This document shows, piece by piece, positions 15,798-23,000 of a DNA stretch of 64,000 nucleotides (the first letter of the stretch is position 1; every line of letters starts with the position of its first letter). This DNA comes from Candidatus Treponema caballi (GTDB lineage: Bacteria; Spirochaetota; Spirochaetia; Treponematales; Treponemataceae): the NCBI GenBank assembly GCA_018066285.1, contig JAGHRS010000002.1, forward strand, positions 186,001-250,000, given 5' to 3'. The notes beneath the pieces were generated by a model. The model did no database searches, was not told the origin of the DNA, and worked only from the letters and a program-made list of their open reading frames with translations. The position numbers and the translations under genes were made by a program.

Positions 15798-17206
15798 TGG
15801 AAGCTGTCGCTGAGAATATTTTAGCTGCCCAGCTCGCAGAAGAAGCTGATGAAGAGCGCAAGGAGCAGATGACTGTCATTGATTTCAAGATGGTAACCTT
15901 CTCCCTTGCTGGAAAAGATTACGCAATTGATATCATGAAGGTCAAGGAAATAGCTAAGGCTGGCCGCTTTACCTATGTTCCGAATACATCTCCGTTTGTG
16001 CTTGGTGTATACAACCTGCGTGGTGACATTATTCCGATTATTGACCTGCGTCTGTTCTTCAATATTGATATTCCGGAACGCAAAGGCAATGAAATTGAGA
16101 ACATGATCATCGTAGGTGTGGGTGACCAGAGCTACGGTGTCGTCATTGATCAGATTGATAAGGTTGTCGGAATCCAGAAAAGTTCCATTCAGCCGCCACA
16201 TCCGCTGTTTGGTGATATCAGCATCAAGTTTATCTCAGGTGTTGTTGAAAGCAATAACCGCCTGTACATTCTTCTTGATATTGACCGTATCTTCGGTTCA
16301 AGAAAAGAAGAACTTGATGAATCTCATAATGCCGGTGAAGCAAGTGCAATGGAGGCAATGCAGCAGGGAGCTGAAGGTCCAAAACCTGTAAAGAAGGCTC
16401 CTGTAAAGCAGGCTGCTCCTGCAGCAGCTCCTGCCGCTAAACCTGCAGAACCGGAAAAGCCGTCAAAGAATGATGCTGAATACGGATTCCTCATTGAATC
16501 ACTGCGTAATATGCGCAAGTTTAATACATCATTCCTCAATGAGAAGTGGGTTAAGACCCGGTTTGATGAATGGTGCAGTTCACGTGGTGCTGCGAACATA
16601 CAGCTCACAAGTGAAAAAGATGCTGACGAGTTCCTGAAACCGTTCAGTTCCCGGAATACGGGAGCGTTCTGGTCAGAACAGTATGCCCGTGAACTGTTTG
16701 CCCTGCTGCCTGAAAATGCAGCAAAACAGATGTATGTATGGAATCCTGGTTGCGGCAATGGTGCTGAATCATATTCTCTGGCCTGTCTGCTGCGTAAACG
16801 CTATCCGGATGCACGGATCAGAATTTATGCACACGATGTTGATTTGCTGAGTGTCTCAAACGCACCTCTTATCAATGTTCCAGCAGAGGCAGCTGCATCA
16901 TGGTTGAAGCCGTTTGTGACAAAAACTGTCAGTGGCGGTTATACCTTCAATCAGGATATAAAAGACGCTGTCATGTTTGAATATCATGACTGTCTTAATA
17001 CAAATGCCATGCCAAATGTAGATTTGATTTTCACGAGAGATCTTCTGTCTTTCCTGCCAGAACATTCTCAGAAAACTCTGATCGCAGACTTCGAAGAGAA
17101 GCTGAAAGGAAATGGTGTATTAATCATCGGAGAGAATGAATCTCTTTCTCTCTATCCACAGTGGCATGCAAAATCGGCCGGATTGCTGACGGTATACAGC
17201 AAATAA
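15797..17206 (+). CDS. cheW: CheW fused to a CheR-like methyltransferase domain
   Basis: 469 residues. Residues about 25-165 form a CheW coupling domain (FSLAGKDYAIDIMKVKEI and VYNLRGDIIPIIDLR are typical). A Pro/Ala/Lys linker covers about 185-225, followed by a C-terminal CheR-like domain (about 230-469). This fusion is a known feature of treponemes. The methyltransferase motifs are altered: WNPGCGNGAESYSLAC stands where active CheR has a GEEPYS-type sequence, and TRDLLSFL replaces the usual CRNVLIYF. It may therefore be a structural module and not an active receptor methylase. It couples CheA to receptors in the array. The start overlaps the cheA stop by one base (TAATG), so translation is coupled. 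Confidence 0.95.
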   Translation: MEAVAENILAAQLAEEADEERKEQMTVIDFKMVTFSLAGKDYAIDIMKVKEIAKAGRFTYVPNTSPFVLGVYNLRGDIIPIIDLRLFFNIDIPERKGNEIENMIIVGVGDQSYGVVIDQIDKVVGIQKSSIQPPHPLFGDISIKFISGVVESNNRLYILLDIDRIFGSRKEELDESHNAGEASAMEAMQQGAEGPKPVKKAPVKQAAPAAAPAAKPAEPEKPSKNDAEYGFLIESLRNMRKFNTSFLNEKWVKTRFDEWCSSRGAANIQLTSEKDADEFLKPFSSRNTGAFWSEQYARELFALLPENAAKQMYVWNPGCGNGAESYSLACLLRKRYPDARIRIYAHDVDLLSVSNAPLINVPAEAAASWLKPFVTKTVSGGYTFNQDIKDAVMFEYHDCLNTNAMPNVDLIFTRDLLSFLPEHSQKTLIADFEEKLKGNGVLIIGENESLSLYPQWHAKSAGLLTVYSK

Positions 17207-17224
17207 CGAGTAAAGGAGTGAGCT

Positions 17225-17689
17225 ATGCGTGTTGAATACATAAACCCATTTGTAGAAACAGCGTTTAATATTTTGCAGGAAGTTCTCGGTGGAGAAGTAA
17301 AGCGCGGAGATTTGTATCTTAAATCTTCTTCACAGCCTGTTATGGGCGTTGCTGCCCTTGTAGGTCTGGCAGGAGATGTTGAAGGTCGTGTCCTTTTTGA
17401 CATGAGCATGGAAACAGCAATGAACATTGCTTCAACCATGAATATGGAAAAACTGACAGAGTTCGACGATCTGACAAAGGCTACAATCACCGAACTTGCA
17501 AACCTGATTACTGCTCAGGCAGTAACAAAGCTTCATGAACTTGGTTTCAAATTCGACCTTACACCACCGGCTCTGTTTACCGGTGATAAGATGGAAATTT
17601 CAGACCATGAAGTCGAGGCTCTTATTGTCCCGATGATTACTGAGCAGGGCAAAGTAGAAGTTAACGTCGCTATTCGCGAACATATGTAA
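17225..17689 (+). CDS. cheX: CheY-P phosphatase CheX
   Basis: 154 residues, AAGGAG in front of the ATG. The CheC/CheX/FliY-type active site ExxN is visible as Glu90 and Asn93 in ITELANLITAQA. The family has these residues insert into the CheY active site and speed its dephosphorylation, giving signal termination; spirochetes use CheX instead of CheZ. The N-terminal YINPFVETAFNILQEVLG helix and the beta-sheet for dimerisation are as expected. Third gene of the che operon, 18 bp after cheW-R and 21 bp before cheY. Confidence 0.95.
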   Translation: MRVEYINPFVETAFNILQEVLGGEVKRGDLYLKSSSQPVMGVAALVGLAGDVEGRVLFDMSMETAMNIASTMNMEKLTEFDDLTKATITELANLITAQAVTKLHELGFKFDLTPPALFTGDKMEISDHEVEALIVPMITEQGKVEVNVAIREHM

Positions 17690-17710
17690 TCGAGCAGGAG
17701 GAAGAAGATT

Positions 17711-18145
17711 ATGAAGACAAAGCAGGATTTCCCATCAATTAACGAGCGGCCTCCTGAAGGCATCAAGGATGACGGAACAAAAGTCCGCGTTCTTGTTGTT
17801 GATGATTCCATCTTCGTTGCAAAGCAGCTGAGTCAGATCCTTTCAAGTGAAGGCTATGAAATCGTTGCAACAGCAGAAAATGGAGCTGAAGGCGTCGAGA
17901 AATACAAGGAACTGAGTCCTAATATTGATATCGTTACAATGGATATCACTATGCCGGTCATGGACGGTATTACCGCTCTTGAACACATCATGGCTTTCGA
18001 CAAGAATGCACGCGTCATTATGGTCAGTGCTCTTGGTAAGGAAGACCTGGTCAAGAAGTCACTGCTTACCGGTGCAAAGAACTACATCGTTAAGCCACTT
18101 GACCGCAAGAAGGTTCTTGAAAGAATCAGTGCGTGCATGAAATAA
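17711..18145 (+). CDS. cheY: Chemotaxis response regulator CheY
   Basis: 144 residues, longer than the ~120 of E. coli CheY because of a ~25-residue N-terminal extension. The extension is supported by the strong AGGAGG ahead of the ATG. Receiver motifs: acidic pair Asp31-Asp32 (LVVDDS), phosphorylation site Asp78 (TMDITMPVMDG), Ser106 (MVSALG) and Lys128 (YIVKPL). CheA phosphorylates it, and CheY-P binds the flagellar switch of the periplasmic flagella. Last gene of the che operon; a terminator follows at 18174-18206. Confidence 0.96.
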   Translation: MKTKQDFPSINERPPEGIKDDGTKVRVLVVDDSIFVAKQLSQILSSEGYEIVATAENGAEGVEKYKELSPNIDIVTMDITMPVMDGITALEHIMAFDKNARVIMVSALGKEDLVKKSLLTGAKNYIVKPLDRKKVLERISACMK

Positions 18146-18169
18146 GCACACTGATTTCAGGATAATCAT

Positions 18170-18832
18170 TCAGAAAGCTGTCTCCTCACAGGGGACAGCT
18201 TTTTTTATGCTCAGACGATATGAACCTTTTGCCCGTTTTTGAATGATAACGGGGCAATTCCTTTTCAGCAGCAGTGTCCTCAGCCGGTTCATGTACGCGT
18301 AGAGCGTCTGCTGGTGATTTGCTGTAGTGTCTTTCCAAAGAAAATTCTGCAGTGTTGTAATGGGAATGTCTGTGTCCCTGTTCCTGAGCATGCAGCTCAG
18401 CAGTGTTGCCAGAGAAGGGGGCAGCTTGTTCTGTTTGAGGAAATGGCGTTCTTCTGATGATGAATCGGAAAATGACCGGCTGACAAGGATGTCGTGAATC
18501 TGAATGTCTCTGAGTGCTTCACCTATCAGACGGAGACAGGATTGTGCTTCATCAGACAGGGAAGACTGAGTATCAGGAAGAAAAGACTTGAGTTCATTGT
18601 CATAAAACAAATGGAACTTCCTTTTACAGCGTGTAATCATAGTCCGGTAATCTGTATCTGGTTCTGGAAATGTTTCTGAATCGACAATGACGAAATCAGG
18701 ATCTGAGTAACGGAGTGACTGATGTACAGATGCAAGTGTTTCTACGATGGCAGTGCTGTGACCGGATGCTTCCATCTTTAACGAGAAATATTCTGCTTTT
18801 CTGCTGTTTGCGGAAAAAAGAAGAATATACAA
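18170..18832 (-). CDS. Atypical response-regulator-like protein with winged-helix C-terminus
   Basis: 220 residues. The start is a TTG at 18832, supported by AAGGAG ten bases upstream; no ATG is suitable. Residues 1-65 read like a receiver fold (MYILLFSANSRKAEYFSLKM, then PDFVIVDSETFPEPD) but lack the acidic pair after strand 1. Residues about 135-210 resemble an OmpR-type winged helix: TLYAYMNRLRTLL followed by IIQKRAKGSYRLSI matches the recognition helix and wing. It may therefore be a phosphorylation-independent DNA-binding regulator. The last ten codons lie inside the cheY terminator. It is convergent with cheY and starts next to the tRNA-Val promoter. Target genes are unknown. Confidence 0.7.
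   Translation of the reverse strand: MYILLFSANSRKAEYFSLKMEASGHSTAIVETLASVHQSLRYSDPDFVIVDSETFPEPDTDYRTMITRCKRKFHLFYDNELKSFLPDTQSSLSDEAQSCLRLIGEALRDIQIHDILVSRSFSDSSSEERHFLKQNKLPPSLATLLSCMLRNRDTDIPITTLQNFLWKDTTANHQQTLYAYMNRLRTLLLKRNCPVIIQKRAKGSYRLSIKKAVPCEETAF
18174..18206 (+). terminator. Terminator of the che operon
   Basis: AAAGCTGTC pairs with GACAGCTTT, followed by a T-run on the plus strand. On the minus strand the same bases encode the last residues of the convergent regulator gene. Confidence 0.85.
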
Positions 18833-18844
18833 GGTCTTTGCTCC

Positions 18845-18874
18845 TTGACTAAATTGCGGTATTCGTGATAGTAT
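18845..18874 (+). promoter_or_regulatory. Promoter for tRNA-Val(GAC)
   Basis: TTGACT and TAGTAT with an 18-base spacer, 11 bases ahead of the tRNA. Confidence 0.65.
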
Positions 18875-18885
18875 GGGGACACTTC

Positions 18886-18959
18886 GGGCGGTTAGCTCAG
18901 TTGGTTAGAGCATCACGTTGACATCGTGGGGGTCGTTAGTTCGAATCTAATATCGCCCA
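18886..18959 (+). tRNA. tRNA-Val (anticodon GAC)
   Basis: Acceptor stem GGGCGGT with ATCGCCC, D-arm AGCTCAGTTGGTTAGAGC, anticodon stem TCACG/CGTGG with loop TTGACAT (anticodon GAC), and T-loop TTCGAAT. No CCA is encoded. Terminator directly after. Confidence 0.93.
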
Positions 18960-18960
18960 G

Positions 18961-18994
18961 AACCGGTTTGTTTCATTACAAACCGGTTTTTTTT
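18961..18994 (+). terminator. Terminator of tRNA-Val(GAC)
   Basis: AACCGGTTTG pairs with CAAACCGGTT, then eight Ts. Confidence 0.88.
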
Positions 18995-19139
18995 ACTTTT
19001 TCAGTTCGTTTTCTTACATACCATTTTTGAATAGCGCACTTTTTAAGATTCTCTCCCCACCCACTGTATATTATGCACTGTATTTAGAAAGAATACGGGT
19101 AAAATTGGAAAAACTCAAAAAATAATCTGTTATATAGTA

Positions 19140-20135
19140 TCAATAATACCCAGTTTTTAATCGGAATGGGAAAGGTTGAACAGATTCAATAGATTTTTTG
19201 CCATCCAGGAACATAATAAGCTTGTCAACTTCCAGAGTAATACTGGCACAGTCCGGATAATTCTGAAACGTTTTCCAGAAATCGATGTCGGCATTCTGTT
19301 TTATCCGCGACGTGGCATTTTGCATTTTGTTTTCTCTTTCAAGGAATGACTTGATTCTGTGTGTATCTGTTTCTTCGCTGCGGGAACGAGCTGTCACTGT
19401 TCCGTTGATATACAATGTCCACATTTCTTTCCAGCTGTTTTCTTTTGCAAGTTCTGGCATGAATACAGGCCAACCGGTAATCAGTACACATTTGTCTTTG
19501 GGGAGGGCAGGTTCAATGCATTGGCACATGATAAGTTCAAAAAGTTCATTAATTGCCCAGTCATCAAAGGGATTGTCAGGAAACTCTGCAATACCAAGCT
19601 GCCTGACTTTTTCAGCAAGCTTTTCCTGTTCCATGTTTTCCGAAAGAGAAAAACCTGCATATGTAGCGAACGTTTCATCCAGAGAAAGGGAAAGAAACGG
19701 TGGCTTGAACCAGGCTGCATTTCCTTTTTCCCGGCAAAGAGGCAGCAGTGCTGTAAACAGTTCTTCCATAAGAGACAGCGTGTCATTGTATGAAGCTCCG
19801 GGTGTATACGATTCAAGAAGTGTGAACTCGGGACTATGGAGCCTTCCTGCAGTTTCATTGTTGACGAAGCATTTTGAAAGCTGAAAGACAGCTGCTTTTG
19901 TTGCGGCCACTGCTTTTTTCAGGAAATAGTCATGTGATGGTACGAGATACAGGGGTTTATCTTCATCAGTCCAGGGATCAATATATGCTGTCTTGAATAC
20001 TTCATGGCCTGAATCAGGAATGAGGGCTGGTGTAAGTGATGGAGTGTCCAGTTCTGTATAGCCGTGTTCAGAAAAAAAAGACCTCAATTTCTGCAGTACT
20101 GCTGCGCGGAAACGCAGCGTATCAATATCTGTCAT
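19140..20135 (-). CDS. epmA: EF-P lysyltransferase-like class II aminoacyl-tRNA synthetase homolog
   Basis: 331 residues from the ATG at 20135; the ORF-track start adds 14 residues that overlap the promoter. It is a class II lysyl-tRNA synthetase catalytic core without an anticodon-binding domain, the size and build of EpmA (PoxA/GenX). Motif 2-like sequence is seen in FQLSKCFVNNETAGRLHSPEFTLLE, and FFSEHGYTELDTPSLTPAL fits motif 1. EpmA attaches beta-lysine to a lysine of elongation factor P. No efp or epmB gene is in the window, so the assignment rests on the fold and length alone. The promoter places -10 TATACT six bases before the ATG, and the gene is divergent from cheB with overlapping promoters. 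Confidence 0.75.
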   Translation of the reverse strand: MTDIDTLRFRAAVLQKLRSFFSEHGYTELDTPSLTPALIPDSGHEVFKTAYIDPWTDEDKPLYLVPSHDYFLKKAVAATKAAVFQLSKCFVNNETAGRLHSPEFTLLESYTPGASYNDTLSLMEELFTALLPLCREKGNAAWFKPPFLSLSLDETFATYAGFSLSENMEQEKLAEKVRQLGIAEFPDNPFDDWAINELFELIMCQCIEPALPKDKCVLITGWPVFMPELAKENSWKEMWTLYINGTVTARSRSEETDTHRIKSFLERENKMQNATSRIKQNADIDFWKTFQNYPDCASITLEVDKLIMFLDGKKSIESVQPFPFRLKTGYY

Positions 20136-20141
20136 AAAATA

Positions 20142-20170
20142 AGTATAAAATCTCAGTAGACAAATTGCAA
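20142..20170 (-). promoter_or_regulatory. Promoter of the epmA-like gene, predicted leaderless
   Basis: On the minus strand TTGCAA and TATACT with a 17-base spacer, then six bases (TATTTT) and the ATG. It overlaps the opposing cheB promoter, so the two genes probably cannot both initiate at once. Confidence 0.65.
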
Positions 20171-20185
20171 CGTACAACGTACAAT
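20157..20185 (+). promoter_or_regulatory. Promoter of cheB, predicted leaderless
   Basis: TAGACA and TACAAT with a 17-base spacer, then six bases (TTCACT) and the cheB ATG. No Shine-Dalgarno. Confidence 0.65.
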
Positions 20186-20191
20186 TTCACT

Positions 20192-21208
20192 ATGATACGT
20201 GTGCTTATTGTTGATGATTCTGTTATAATCAGGAAACTTCTTGCGGGCATTCTTGAGAAAGATTCCCGCTTTGAAATCGCCGGTTTTGCTGCTAATGGTC
20301 TGGAAGCGCAGCGTCAGAATAAGGCGTTGGATCCGGACATTATTGTCATGGATATTTATATGCCTCTGCTTGATGGTATAGAGGCAACCCGGTGCATCAT
20401 GCGTGAAAAACCAGTGCCCATTGTTATTTTTTCAACAGAAGATACCGCCCGCATGGGATATACGGCACTTGAAGCCGGAGCCCTTGATATGGCCAGGAAA
20501 CCGGATAGTACAATGCAATCAGAGAATTATTTCAAAATATTTAAAGACAGACTTGCTGTCCTGGCTCAGAAAAACAGAAAAGCTGAGAATGCATCTCAGG
20601 TAACTCCGGTAACTGTAAAAACCGGGGGAAACTGGCAGGCACTGCTTATCGGTGCTTCTACAGGAGGCCCGGTTGCTGTTCAGAAGGTGCTGGTTGGTCT
20701 GAAAAAGGATTTCCCTTTACCAATCCTTGTTACTCAGCACATTGATGGTAATTTCGATGCACAGTATGCCTCCTGGCTTGCCGAAACTACCGGATTGCCA
20801 GTGTCGCTTGCTGAAAATGGTATTCCTCTACAACCCGGACATGTATATGTTGCTCCTGCAAACAAGCACCTGCGCATCTCTCCTCAGACTGACAGCAAGA
20901 CAGTATATGCTGCTCTTACCGATGACCCGCCGGTGCATTTCCTGAGACCCGCAGTAGATCCGCTTTTTGAATCTGGCGCAGAAATCCTGAAAGACAGATG
21001 TCTTGCCGTCCTGCTTACCGGAATGGGAAATGATGGCGCTGCAGGTTGTAAAAAGATTGTTGACGCTGGTGGATATACCATTTGCCAGGATGAACGCTCC
21101 TGTGTCGTTTATGGCATGCCGGGCGCCGCTGTCAGTATGGGTGGCGCAAGTTCAGTCCTTTCGTTAGGCGACATTGGCTTTACATTGCGGAAGATGGCGG
21201 GCATCTGA
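20192..21208 (+). CDS. cheB: Chemotaxis protein-glutamate methylesterase CheB
   Basis: 338 residues from the ATG at 20192; the ORF-track TTG start lies inside the promoter. Receiver domain 1-125: acidic pair in LIVDDS, phospho-Asp54 in VMDIYMPLLDG, and Lys103 in ARKPDS. Catalytic domain about 148-338: nucleophile Ser156 in GASTGGP, His183 in VTQHID, and the catalytic Asp in LTGMGNDGAAG. CheB removes methyl groups from receptors, and deamidates some, for adaptation; its receiver is phosphorylated by CheA. It lies away from the main che operon and without a cheR beside it. The stop overlaps the start of the TtcA-like gene (TGATG). Confidence 0.95.
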   Translation: MIRVLIVDDSVIIRKLLAGILEKDSRFEIAGFAANGLEAQRQNKALDPDIIVMDIYMPLLDGIEATRCIMREKPVPIVIFSTEDTARMGYTALEAGALDMARKPDSTMQSENYFKIFKDRLAVLAQKNRKAENASQVTPVTVKTGGNWQALLIGASTGGPVAVQKVLVGLKKDFPLPILVTQHIDGNFDAQYASWLAETTGLPVSLAENGIPLQPGHVYVAPANKHLRISPQTDSKTVYAALTDDPPVHFLRPAVDPLFESGAEILKDRCLAVLLTGMGNDGAAGCKKIVDAGGYTICQDERSCVVYGMPGAAVSMGGASSVLSLGDIGFTLRKMAGI

Positions 21209-21915
21209 TGTCGCAGCCAAAGCTGTTCCGCATCATTGACAAAGCAGTTTTTGATTATCATCTCATAGAAGAGGGCGACAGAATTCTTGTCGGTGCAAGC
21301 GGTGGAAAGGATTCTACTGCACTAGTTGAATATCTTGCGGCCCGCCAGAAGCAGCATCGGGAAAACTTCGAGTTTACCGCGCTGCATGTTGAAAGTGGCC
21401 TTGGCGAGTCTTTGAGCAGTGGGCTGCTTGCTCAGTTTACAGCGTGGGGCGTGGTGCCAGAAGTTGTGAATGCAGATGTCCTCGCCCGCCTTAAACCCGG
21501 TCACAGGATGAACTGCTGGTGGTGCTCTACGCAGCGCCGGACAGAGCTTAATAATTACGCTATTGAACACGGGTATAACAAGATTGCTCTCGGGCACCAC
21601 CTTGACGACATTCTTGAGACACTGCTCATGAATGCGCTGGTAAAAGGGGAACTTTCCACAATGCCACCGCGCCTCAAATACCTGAAATATCCGGTTACGG
21701 TGATTCGGCCATTGTGCTATGCGGATGTAGACAGCATCATTACGCACGCTAAGGCGGCAGGTTATATAAGCTCAACGTGCACGTGCACCTATCAGGACAA
21801 CTCTGGCAGAAAAGAAGCCCGGAAGAGGCTTGAGGACCTGACTCACGGCAGTGCTCAGGAAAAGCAGAAACTATTCCAGGCTTTAAAAAACGTCCGCACT
21901 GACTATCTTCCGTAA
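21208..21915 (+). CDS. TtcA-like PP-loop ATPase (probable tRNA thiolation enzyme)
   Basis: 235 residues. The PP-loop SGGKDS is at about residue 31-36 (VGASGGKDSTALVEY). The CxxC pair MNCWWCS near 103-108, and the CTC sequence in SSTCTCTY near 190, give the cysteines expected to bind an iron-sulfur cluster in the TtcA family. LGHHLDDILETLLMN is the conserved His-Asp segment. TtcA makes 2-thiocytidine at tRNA position 32. At 235 residues it is shorter than E. coli TtcA (311), so a related thiolase or another PP-loop enzyme remains possible. It is translationally coupled to cheB through a one-base overlap, although no functional link is known. Confidence 0.75.
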   Translation: MSQPKLFRIIDKAVFDYHLIEEGDRILVGASGGKDSTALVEYLAARQKQHRENFEFTALHVESGLGESLSSGLLAQFTAWGVVPEVVNADVLARLKPGHRMNCWWCSTQRRTELNNYAIEHGYNKIALGHHLDDILETLLMNALVKGELSTMPPRLKYLKYPVTVIRPLCYADVDSIITHAKAAGYISSTCTCTYQDNSGRKEARKRLEDLTHGSAQEKQKLFQALKNVRTDYLP

Positions 21916-21929
21916 AAGACGGGCCATCT

Positions 21930-21957
21930 TTCACAAAAAAGCAAAAAACGCTATAGT
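21930..21957 (+). promoter_or_regulatory. Promoter for the cysteine synthase-like gene
   Basis: TTCACA and TATAGT with a 16-base spacer. The -10 ends nine bases before the ATG and there is no Shine-Dalgarno, so the leader would be at most a few bases. Confidence 0.5.
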
Positions 21958-21966
21958 TTTCTCACT

Positions 21967-22980
21967 ATGATTTATTCAACTATTCTTGATGCAATGGGAC
22001 ATACTCCCCTCGTTCAGCTTCAGCGCATGGTCGGCAAAGACTGTGCCCGTGTTCTTGTTAAATTTGAAGGCCTGAACGTCGGCGGTTCCATTAAGACCCG
22101 CACTGCCTTTAATATGATTCTTCAGGCTGAGAAAGACGGGCTTATCAATAACAATACAATCATTGTGGAGCCAACAAGCGGTAACCAGGGCATTGGTCTT
22201 GCTTTAATCGGAGCCGTACGTGGTTATAAAACGATAATCATCATGCCTGACTCGGTAAGTGAGGAGCGCCGCAAGCTTGTAAAGCACTATGGCGCTGAAG
22301 TCCGCCTGATTCACGATAATGGCGATATCGGACAGTGTATTCAGGAATGCATAGATACCGCTGCCCGCATGCAGAAAGAAAACCCGAATGTCTTTATTCC
22401 GCAGCAGTTTGAAAATCCTGCAAATCCGCAGGCTCACCGCGATGCAACAGCGCTTGAGATTCTTGATGATGTTGATGGCCCGATTGACGGTTTCTGCTCG
22501 GGAATTGGAACAGGCGGCACCATCACCGGAATTGGCGAAGTTCTGAAAAAGGCAAATCCGGACATGAAAATCTGGGCAGTTGAACCTGAGCATGCCGCCA
22601 TTCTCGCCGGAGGAACGGTCGGTACGCATTTACAGATGGGAATAGGCGACGGCCTTATTCCGCTCAACCTGAACCAGAAGATATACGACGACATTTACAT
22701 TGTCTCTGATGAAGCTGCAATCCGCACATCACGGGCACTTGCTAAGTTTGAAGGTCTTATGTGCGGCATTTCAAGCGGAACGAACGTCGCCGCAGCTGTG
22801 GAAATGGCACGTATCCTGGGGCCTGGAAAGACCGTTGTCACGGTTCTGCCGGATACAGCTGAGCGCTATTTTTCAACGCCGCTTTTTGATGAGGATATGT
22901 TCGCAGAAGAATGGTGTGCTCACGCCTGCGCCGGTCTCTGTTCAAAATGTCCTGCGCGGAATCTTGAAAAACGCAGCTGA
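21967..22980 (+). CDS. PLP-dependent cysteine synthase family protein
   Basis: 337 residues. Fold type II PLP enzyme: the lysine in GGSIKTRTAF is the expected Schiff-base residue, PTSGNQGIGLA is the phosphate/substrate loop, and GIGTGGTITG binds the cofactor phosphate. Cysteine synthases usually read SVKDR and SGNTG at these places, so substrate use may be altered. Near the C-terminus the sequence CAHACAGLCSKC adds four cysteines, not present in classic CysK. The enzyme probably replaces the acetyl group of O-acetylserine with sulfide; cystathionine beta-synthase or another beta-replacement activity is possible. It is convergent with the hybrid kinase gene, with a 20 bp gap. No Shine-Dalgarno. 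Confidence 0.83.
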   Translation: MIYSTILDAMGHTPLVQLQRMVGKDCARVLVKFEGLNVGGSIKTRTAFNMILQAEKDGLINNNTIIVEPTSGNQGIGLALIGAVRGYKTIIIMPDSVSEERRKLVKHYGAEVRLIHDNGDIGQCIQECIDTAARMQKENPNVFIPQQFENPANPQAHRDATALEILDDVDGPIDGFCSGIGTGGTITGIGEVLKKANPDMKIWAVEPEHAAILAGGTVGTHLQMGIGDGLIPLNLNQKIYDDIYIVSDEAAIRTSRALAKFEGLMCGISSGTNVAAAVEMARILGPGKTVVTVLPDTAERYFSTPLFDEDMFAEEWCAHACAGLCSKCPARNLEKRS

Positions 22981-23000
22981 TTTCTGTCTGGAGACTGGAG

